Source: an uncultured Lautropia sp. (GTDB lineage: Bacteria > Pseudomonadota > Gammaproteobacteria > Burkholderiales > Burkholderiaceae_E). Taken from it: a DNA stretch of 8,994 nt. The first letter of the stretch is position 1. Every line of letters begins with the position of its first letter. Of the stretch, positions 4,591 to 8,994 are shown piece after piece. The notes beneath the pieces are model-generated. The model worked only from the letters and a program-made list of their open reading frames with translations, did no database searches and was not told the origin of the DNA. The stretch is taken from positions 1 to 8,994 of the forward strand of contig CALIXC010000306.1 of NCBI GenBank assembly GCA_938046755.1. The letters are read 5' to 3'. A program made the position numbers and the translations under genes.

Positions 4591-6726
4591 ATGCTGGAAA
4601 TTGTGATCGAGGAAGAGGGCAGGGAAAGTCGCACCGTTCCGGTGGCGGGCCTGCCGTGCCGTATCGGCCGGGGTAAGGAGGCCGAGGTGCAGTTGGGCGG
4701 CTGGCGCGTGGCGCGCGTACATGCCGAGCTTCAACGCATTGGCCGTGGTGTGAAGCTGGTTGACCTGGGTACCATCGTCGGTACTCGCGTCAACGGCGAG
4801 CGGGTGGTGGAGTACGGCCCGCTGTCCGAACGGGACGAGATCGTGGTGGCTGGCTATCGGCTGCGCGTGCAGGGCAGCGGGTTGCGGCTTGCTGCATCGG
4901 GGCGCTCGGCGCTGCTGGATGACGACGGGCTGGAGACGGATGTCGAAGGGACGGAGGCACGCGCAGCGCAGAAGATTGCGCCCGAAGGGGATCATGCCGC
5001 GACCGGGGCTGCGGCATTGCTTCGGAATGCGGTGAACCGTCGATCGGATGACGAGGGGGCTTCTGATCACGGTGATGGTCAGTCGGGGCAGGGCATCTCA
5101 GGAAGAACCTTGGCCACGCCGGTGAACGACGCAATGCAGGCGGCAGAACACGGTCGCCATGATGCCGGCATCCTGAACAGGCATGGCCGTGTCTTGGCCT
5201 CTGGGCGAAACCTTGCTGCCGGTGAACGAGACGATTCGGGTGAACACAGCGATTCCGGTGAGCGCCCTGACGCCATCAGACGCGGAGCAGGTGGCGCTGA
5301 TGAGAAAGGTGAAGCGCCCGGTGGTGCTGGCGTCAGGGACGGCGGCAAGGTCGTGTCCATGGGCGCTGCTGCTGATGCCGGCTCGCGCGGTGCCGACGAC
5401 AGCATCGACCACGTCCGTCTGGCCGACTATGCGCGGGCCGCTCAGGAGCAGAGCAAGGCGCTGGGCTGGCGGCGCCTGGTGCAACGGCAGCTGCTGGAGG
5501 TGATCGATCTGCGGCGCAGCAATCTCACCCAGTTCTCGGCCGACGAGGTGAAGGCCGAGGTGCGTTCGGCGGTGGAGCGGATCGTGGCCGGCATGCAGAA
5601 CCTGCCGCCCGACATCGACCGCGACATGCTGGTGCAGGACAGCGTAGATGAGGCCGTGGGCCTGGGGCCGCTGGAGCGGCTGATGACCGACCCGCTGATC
5701 AGTGAGATCATGGTCAACAGTGCCACCGACATCTTCGTGGAGCGCAAGGGCAAGCTGCAGCAGGTGCCGCTGGCGTTCTCGGACGATGATGCCATCCGCA
5801 ACGTGATCGAGCGCATCGTGGCGCCGCTGGGCCGGCGCATCGATGAGTCCTCGCCGCTGGTGGATGCGCGTCTGCCCGATGGTTCGCGGGTCAACGCCAT
5901 CATTCCGCCGGTGGCGCTGAAAGGGCCCACCATCACCATCCGGCGCTTCAACCGCACGGTGATGACGCCCGATACGCTGGTGGCCAACCAGAGCGCCTCG
6001 CCGGCGATGATGGAATTCCTGCGCATCTGTGTGGAGCAGCATAAGAGCATCATCGTCTCGGGCGGCACAGGCTCGGGCAAGACCACACTGCTGAACGTGC
6101 TGTCGAACCTGATTCCGGTGGGGGAGCGGCTGATCACCATCGAGGATGCGGCCGAGCTGAAGCTGATGCATCCGCACCTGGTGTCGCTGGAATCGCGGCC
6201 CCCCAATGCCGAGGGGCGCGGGGCCATCACCATCCGGGATCTGGTCAAGAACGCGCTGCGCATGCGGCCCGATCGCATCATCGTGGGTGAATGCCGAGGC
6301 GGCGAGGCGCTCGATATGCTGCAGGCGATGAACACCGGTCACGAGGGCTCGATGACGACGGTTCACGCCAACACGCCGCGCGACGTGCTGTCGCGGCTGG
6401 AGGTGCTGATGCTGATGGCTGGAGTGGAGCTGCCACTGGCGGCGCTGCGCGAGCAGATTGCCAGTGCCGTGGACCTGATCATCCACCAGGCGCGCTTTCC
6501 GGACGGGTCTCGCCGTATCACGTCGATCACCGAGGTGTGCGGTGTGGAAAGCGGCAAGATCCAGAGCCACGAGATTTTCCGTTATGAGCAGACCGGGCTG
6601 AAGAACAGCCGTGTGCAGGGGCGTTTCCGGGCCTGTGACGAGGTGCCTTCGTTCTATGAGGCGCTGCGTGATCGTGGGGTGGCGGTGGATTTCACCATCT
6701 TCGAGGACGACGCGGTGACCGCGTGA
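4591..6726 (+). CDS. tadA: FHA domain-CpaF/TadA fusion, Tad pilus assembly ATPase
   Basis: This encodes 711 residues from ATG 4591, supported by AGGTGA five bases upstream. Residues 1-95 form an FHA domain: IGRG at 25-28, RVHAEL at 42-47, DLG at 58-60, VGTRVNGE at 63-70. The usual phosphothreonine-contacting Ser is Ala41, and the Asn of the S-x-N-G-T loop is Val63. Residues about 105-272 are a hydrophilic, Gly/Asp/Ala-rich linker, probably disordered, holding the repeats listed separately. Residues 273-711 are a complete CpaF-type ATPase. It has MVNSATDIFVERKG before the nucleotide site, Walker A GGTGSGKT at 491-498, Asp-box ITIEDAAELK with Glu518, Walker B-like RIIVGECRGGE with Glu567, and His-box GHEGSMTTVHANT with His584. 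The enzyme hydrolyses ATP at the cytoplasmic face and powers pilin assembly with TadB/TadC, whose genes follow after 24 bases. Classical TadA proteins have no FHA domain; fusions of FHA to CpaF-like ATPases do occur elsewhere. The ATPase call is very sure; the FHA call is good. Confidence 0.95.
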   Translation: MLEIVIEEEGRESRTVPVAGLPCRIGRGKEAEVQLGGWRVARVHAELQRIGRGVKLVDLGTIVGTRVNGERVVEYGPLSERDEIVVAGYRLRVQGSGLRLAASGRSALLDDDGLETDVEGTEARAAQKIAPEGDHAATGAAALLRNAVNRRSDDEGASDHGDGQSGQGISGRTLATPVNDAMQAAEHGRHDAGILNRHGRVLASGRNLAAGERDDSGEHSDSGERPDAIRRGAGGADEKGEAPGGAGVRDGGKVVSMGAAADAGSRGADDSIDHVRLADYARAAQEQSKALGWRRLVQRQLLEVIDLRRSNLTQFSADEVKAEVRSAVERIVAGMQNLPPDIDRDMLVQDSVDEAVGLGPLERLMTDPLISEIMVNSATDIFVERKGKLQQVPLAFSDDDAIRNVIERIVAPLGRRIDESSPLVDARLPDGSRVNAIIPPVALKGPTITIRRFNRTVMTPDTLVANQSASPAMMEFLRICVEQHKSIIVSGGTGSGKTTLLNVLSNLIPVGERLITIEDAAELKLMHPHLVSLESRPPNAEGRGAITIRDLVKNALRMRPDRIIVGECRGGEALDMLQAMNTGHEGSMTTVHANTPRDVLSRLEVLMLMAGVELPLAALREQIASAVDLIIHQARFPDGSRRITSITEVCGVESGKIQSHEIFRYEQTGLKNSRVQGRFRACDEVPSFYEALRDRGVAVDFTIFEDDAVTA
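5098..5229 (+). repeat. Imperfect direct repeat pair in two reading frames within the tadA linker
   Basis: Copy 1 is at 5098-5129 and copy 2 at 5200-5229. They share tcaGGaaGAACCTTG / tctGGgcGAAACCTTG, then the identical 12-mer GCCGGTGAACGA (5118-5129 and 5218-5229). Copy 2 has one extra A (run 5208-5210) and lacks three bases before the 12-mer. The first part is in the same frame in both copies (SGR-T-LA and SGR-N-LA). After the extra A, copy 2 continues one frame off: copy 1 reads TPVND, while copy 2 reads AGERD in the tadA frame and LPVNE in the +1-shifted frame. Confidence 0.7.
5221..5274 (+). repeat. Three 18-base tandem repeats in the tadA linker
   Basis: Units at 5221-5238, 5239-5256 and 5257-5274 each begin GGTGA(A/G)C and encode the hexapeptides GERDDS, GEHSDS and GERPDA (residues 211-228). 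The first two units are most alike and the third is diverged. The unit length keeps the reading frame, so the linker could lengthen or shorten by slippage. Confidence 0.75.
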
Positions 6727-6750
6727 GCGGCCAGACGCAAGGGGCACGCA

Positions 6751-7626
6751 ATGATGAATGCTTCGACCGGATTCGATGGATGGTTCTGGGTGGCGGCACT
6801 GTCGCTGGGTGTGGCAGTGGTGATGGCGGTGCTGGTGCTGATGCCGGGTGCCGTGAAGGCCGGCGAGGGATATCGACGGCATTTCAGCGGTCGCGTTGGA
6901 CACGGCATGAAGGACCTGCTGCTGTTTGTCGACGTGGACCGGCTGTTTCGCGCCAACCTGCTGCTGTGCGCGCTGGCCTGCGGCCTCATCTGGCTGCTGA
7001 CGGGGTCGCTCTTCCTGGTGGTGGCGGCCATTGTCGCGCTGGGGGCGCTGCCCAGCCTGCTCATCCGTCACCTGGGTGCGCAGCGGCGCAAGCTGTTTGC
7101 CCGGCAACTGCCCGACGCCATGATGCTGATTGCCGGAGCGGTGCGCGCGGGTGCCAGCATGACGCTGGCGCTGCGGCAGATGGCCAGCGAGCTGCCTGCA
7201 CCCGGTGGTCAGGAGTTCGAGCTGATGCTGCGGGAGCTGCGGCTGGGGGTGACGCTGGATGATGCGCTGCTGAATCTGGAGCGCCGGATGGGCTGCGACG
7301 ACCTGCGACTGTTCGGGGCCGCCGTACGCATTGCCAATGAAAGCGGCGGCAACCTGGCCGAGACGCTGGAGCGGCTGGCCGACACCATCCGCAAGAAGAT
7401 GGCACTGGAGGACAAGATCATGGCGCTGACGGCTCAGGGACGGATGCAGGGCTGGGTGATGGTGCTGCTGCCCCTGGGCGTGGGGGCTGCGCTGTTTGCC
7501 ATCGAGCCCACGGCCATGGCGCCGCTGCTGCACAGCTGGCAGGGCTGGATCGTGTGCAGCGTGGTGGCCGTGCTGGAAATCGTGGGGCTGCTCTTCATCC
7601 GCCGCATCATGGCCATCGATATCTGA
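6751..7626 (+). CDS. tadB: TadB, inner-membrane platform protein (T2SSF family)
   Basis: This encodes 291 residues from ATG 6751, with AAGGGG at 6739-6744 six bases upstream; the next codon is also ATG. Hydrophobic segments lie at about 11-31, 68-85, 86-105, 232-252 and 264-284. Between the second pair and the fourth lies a cytoplasmic T2SSF domain, about residues 120-247, rich in helix: ARQLPDAMMLIAGAVRAGASM, then LELRLGVTL-type turns, then IANESGGNLAETLERLADTIR. This is the pattern of TadB in Tad systems and of the GspF/PilC platform family. The protein would sit in the inner membrane next to the TadA motor and, paired with TadC, pass the rotary or piston motion to the growing pilus. It lies 24 bases after tadA and 13 before tadC, in the canonical tadA-tadB-tadC order, so the three should be co-transcribed. 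The choice of TadB over TadC rests on this order and on family resemblance. Confidence 0.93.
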   Translation: MMNASTGFDGWFWVAALSLGVAVVMAVLVLMPGAVKAGEGYRRHFSGRVGHGMKDLLLFVDVDRLFRANLLLCALACGLIWLLTGSLFLVVAAIVALGALPSLLIRHLGAQRRKLFARQLPDAMMLIAGAVRAGASMTLALRQMASELPAPGGQEFELMLRELRLGVTLDDALLNLERRMGCDDLRLFGAAVRIANESGGNLAETLERLADTIRKKMALEDKIMALTAQGRMQGWVMVLLPLGVGAALFAIEPTAMAPLLHSWQGWIVCSVVAVLEIVGLLFIRRIMAIDI

Positions 7627-7639
7627 GTGAGGGAAGATC

Positions 7640-8536
7640 ATGAATGGCTGGATTTCATCGGCACTGCCTTTCGTGGCTGTCGGGGCATTGGTGTTGTGCG
7701 TATGGCTCTTCATGCTGGCGGGATCACGTGCTGCGGCCGAGGTTCCGAAGCAGCAGAAGAACGAGTATCAGGATGATCCGCCACGCTACTGGGCGCTGCT
7801 GGGCTGGCTGGGACACGCGACCACGTTCTGGGTGACGCCGCTGGTGTCGCCGACGATGCGACGACGACTGCATGAGCAGTTGCGCCGCGGGGGTCTGGAG
7901 TTTGCGCTGACACCCGAGCAGTTCGTGGCCGGTCAGGTGCTGGGCGCGCTGCTGGCCCTGGCGCTGCTGGTGCTGGCGTGGCTGCCGCATGGGCTGCCCA
8001 GCCTGCCGTGGTGTGTGCTGGCCCTCGTGGTGGGCGCCTTTCTGCCGATGAGCTGGCTGCGTGACCTGGGGGCACGCCGTACTCGGCAGATTACCAAGGC
8101 ACTGCCGTTCTATCTGGACATCATCACGCTGGCCATCGAGGCGGGCTCCAACATGACGGGGGCTTTGCAGCATGCCGTGGACAAGGGGCCGGCAGGGCCG
8201 ATGTCTGAGGAGTTGTGTCGCGTGCTGCGTGACATCCGCGCCGGGCGCACCCGGGCGGAGTCACTGCGGGCGCTGGCCGAACGGTTGCGCATTCCGGCCA
8301 TCTCCAACTGGGTGGCTGCCATTCTGACGGCCGAGAAGCAGGGCTCCAGCCTGGGACCGATCCTGCGTGCACAAGCCGATCAGCGACGCAACGAACGCTT
8401 CATGCAGGCCGAGGCCATGGCGCTGAAGGCGCCGGTCAAGATGTTGTTTCCGCTGATGATCTGCATATTTCCGTGCACCTTCATCATCGTGTTCTTCCCG
8501 ATCGCCATCCGGATTATGGAAGGAGGCCTATTCTGA
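7640..8536 (+). CDS. tadC: TadC, inner-membrane platform protein (T2SSF family)
   Basis: This encodes 298 residues from ATG 7640, with AGGGA at 7630-7634 five bases upstream. Membrane segments are predicted at about 8-28, 97-116, 119-139 and 266-290. The T2SSF domain spans about 156-281: LPFYLDIITLAIEAGSNMTGAL, LCRVLRDIRAGRTRAESLRALAERL, then ISNWVAAILTAEKQGSSLGPIL and a closing RNERFMQAEAMALKAPVKMLFP before the last helix. The AEKQG-S-LG-L stretch and the KAPVKMLFPL motif are characteristic of TadC-like proteins. It is the second platform subunit and works with TadB and the TadA ATPase. The periplasmic/cytoplasmic loop at 30-70 carries a charged QQKNEYQDD patch. The stop codon shares one base with the start of the next gene (TGATG), so the DUF192 gene is translated in step with it. 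Nothing about the length or motifs looks damaged. Confidence 0.93.
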   Translation: MNGWISSALPFVAVGALVLCVWLFMLAGSRAAAEVPKQQKNEYQDDPPRYWALLGWLGHATTFWVTPLVSPTMRRRLHEQLRRGGLEFALTPEQFVAGQVLGALLALALLVLAWLPHGLPSLPWCVLALVVGAFLPMSWLRDLGARRTRQITKALPFYLDIITLAIEAGSNMTGALQHAVDKGPAGPMSEELCRVLRDIRAGRTRAESLRALAERLRIPAISNWVAAILTAEKQGSSLGPILRAQADQRRNERFMQAEAMALKAPVKMLFPLMICIFPCTFIIVFFPIAIRIMEGGLF

Positions 8537-8922
8537 TGAACGCCCATGCCGAATTCGACACGGATCGTGTGCGCATCCACGTGCACCATGCACGTACCTG
8601 GTGGCAGCGGGCTCGTGGACTGATTGCGCATCCGGAACCGAGGCACGGCGCCGGCATGTTCTTTCCGAAGACGAATGCCGTCCATGGGATTGGCATGGCG
8701 CATGCGCTGGACATCGTGTTTTTGGACCGTGATCAGAATGTGTTGCGCTGCTGTCGTCTGCCGCGCTTCGGGATGCGGATCTGCCGTCGTGCCTGTGCGG
8801 TGCTGGAGCTTCGGAAAGGTGAAGTCTCCCGGCTGGATATTCACCCGGGAATGCGACTGCAACTGGTGCCGGATGCTGACATCTTCAGTCAGGAGGGCGG
8901 CACGTGCAGAGCAGCAAAGTGA
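8536..8922 (+). CDS. DUF192 (UPF0127) family protein coupled to tadC
   Basis: This encodes 128 residues. ATG 8536 overlaps the tadC stop by one base and has AGGAGG at 8521-8526; the frame is open further upstream, but only inside tadC. There is no signal peptide, whereas many DUF192 proteins are exported. The family pattern runs through the chain: RARGLI at 25-30, GMFFPKTNAVHGIGM at 40-54, the LDIVFLDRDQNVL core at 58-70, AVLELRKGEV at 88-97, and a closing LDIHPGMRLQL. The biochemical role of DUF192 is not established. Small DUF192 genes do turn up in or near Tad pilus loci, from memory, which argues for a role linked to pilus assembly rather than a chance neighbour. Cysteines at 72, 73, 83 and 87 are unusually many for so short a protein and could form a metal or redox site; that is speculation. 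The family call is good and the function is unknown. Confidence 0.8.
   Translation: MNAHAEFDTDRVRIHVHHARTWWQRARGLIAHPEPRHGAGMFFPKTNAVHGIGMAHALDIVFLDRDQNVLRCCRLPRFGMRICRRACAVLELRKGEVSRLDIHPGMRLQLVPDADIFSQEGGTCRAAK
8891..8896 (+). promoter_or_regulatory. Strong ribosome binding site AGGAGG before the last gene
   Basis: AGGAGG lies within the 3' end of the DUF192 gene, seven bases before GTG 8904. It is the best evidence that a further gene begins here, overlapping the DUF192 stop. Confidence 0.6.
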
Positions 8923-8994
8923 AGCCACGGGGTGGCCATTCATTCATGTCATGTGGCCGGGCCTTTCTCCGGATTCCTGCCCCGGTTGGATTAT
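8904..8994 (+). CDS. Start of the next operon gene (partial)
   Basis: An open frame runs from GTG 8904 to the window end, 30 codons, with AGGAGG seven bases upstream. Two other in-frame starts exist: GTG 8919, which overlaps the DUF192 stop as GTGA, the same style as other junctions here, and ATG 8946. The visible residues start with basic QSSKVKPRGGH and then SCGRAFLRIPAPVGL, which could be the n-region and beginning of a signal peptide. In many Tad loci tadC is followed by tadD, a TPR lipoprotein, so that is a reasonable guess by position only. Too little is visible to name it. Confidence 0.5.
   Translation, partial: MQSSKVKPRGGHSFMSCGRAFLRIPAPVGL

Noticed and set aside
5183..5503. Separate 106-codon gene inside tadA
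   Set aside because: It has no ribosome binding site or recognisable domain and would run into the conserved ATPase region; it is better treated as a possible frame slip in the linker.
5098..7713. Antisense open frame of 871 codons on the - strand
   Set aside because: It lies opposite tadA and tadB, is rich in His, Gln and Arg, has no recognisable domain, and is what strong third-position GC bias of the sense genes produces on the other strand.
8473..8535. Upstream extension of the DUF192 gene by 21 codons
   Set aside because: It lies wholly within the last tadC helix in another frame, while ATG 8536 has AGGAGG upstream and overlaps the tadC stop.

Overview
The window is one stretch of a Tad/Flp (type IVc) pilus or tight-adherence locus. 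All genes are on the + strand and tightly packed, often with 1-4 base start/stop overlaps. The DNA is GC-rich, with strong G/C at third codon positions. Together with the gene order this suggests a proteobacterium, probably a betaproteobacterium of the Burkholderiales; that placement is inference, since there is no rRNA or marker gene here.

Layout. 1-462: the 3' end of a gene cut by the window edge, possibly a TadE/TadG-like pseudopilin. 459-1154: an unrecognised exported protein of 231 residues that looks like two copies of one fold. 1154-1456: a small class III (Flp-type) prepilin-like protein. 1453-2472: CpaB/RcpC. 2510-4456: the outer-membrane secretin CpaC/RcpA with a long Ala/Ser/Pro-rich N-terminal spacer. 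4591-6726: the motor ATPase CpaF/TadA, fused at its N terminus to an FHA domain through a long disordered linker. 6751-7626 and 7640-8536: the inner-membrane platform proteins TadB and TadC. 8536-8922: a small DUF192 protein translationally coupled to tadC. 8904-8994: the start of another gene, cut by the window edge. The longest stretch without a gene is the 134 bases at 4457-4590.

How they fit together. TadA drives pilin assembly on the TadB/TadC platform. The small pilin-like protein is a subunit or minor pilin. RcpC and the secretin form the periplasmic and outer-membrane conduit. The first two genes and the DUF192 gene are accessory functions that cannot be assigned from sequence alone. 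No prepilin peptidase, RcpB or TadZ is visible; the usual position of tadZ, just before tadA, is empty, and the ATPase carries an FHA domain instead.

The most unusual points are: the FHA-TadA fusion, whose FHA domain lacks the usual phosphothreonine-contacting Ser and Asn; signs of local duplication and a shifted reading frame in its linker; the internally duplicated periplasmic protein; the DUF192 gene inside a pilus operon; and the prepilin with an unexpectedly long leader. No promoter or convincing terminator is visible, so the operon probably extends beyond both ends. No RNA gene, insertion sequence or CRISPR array was seen.
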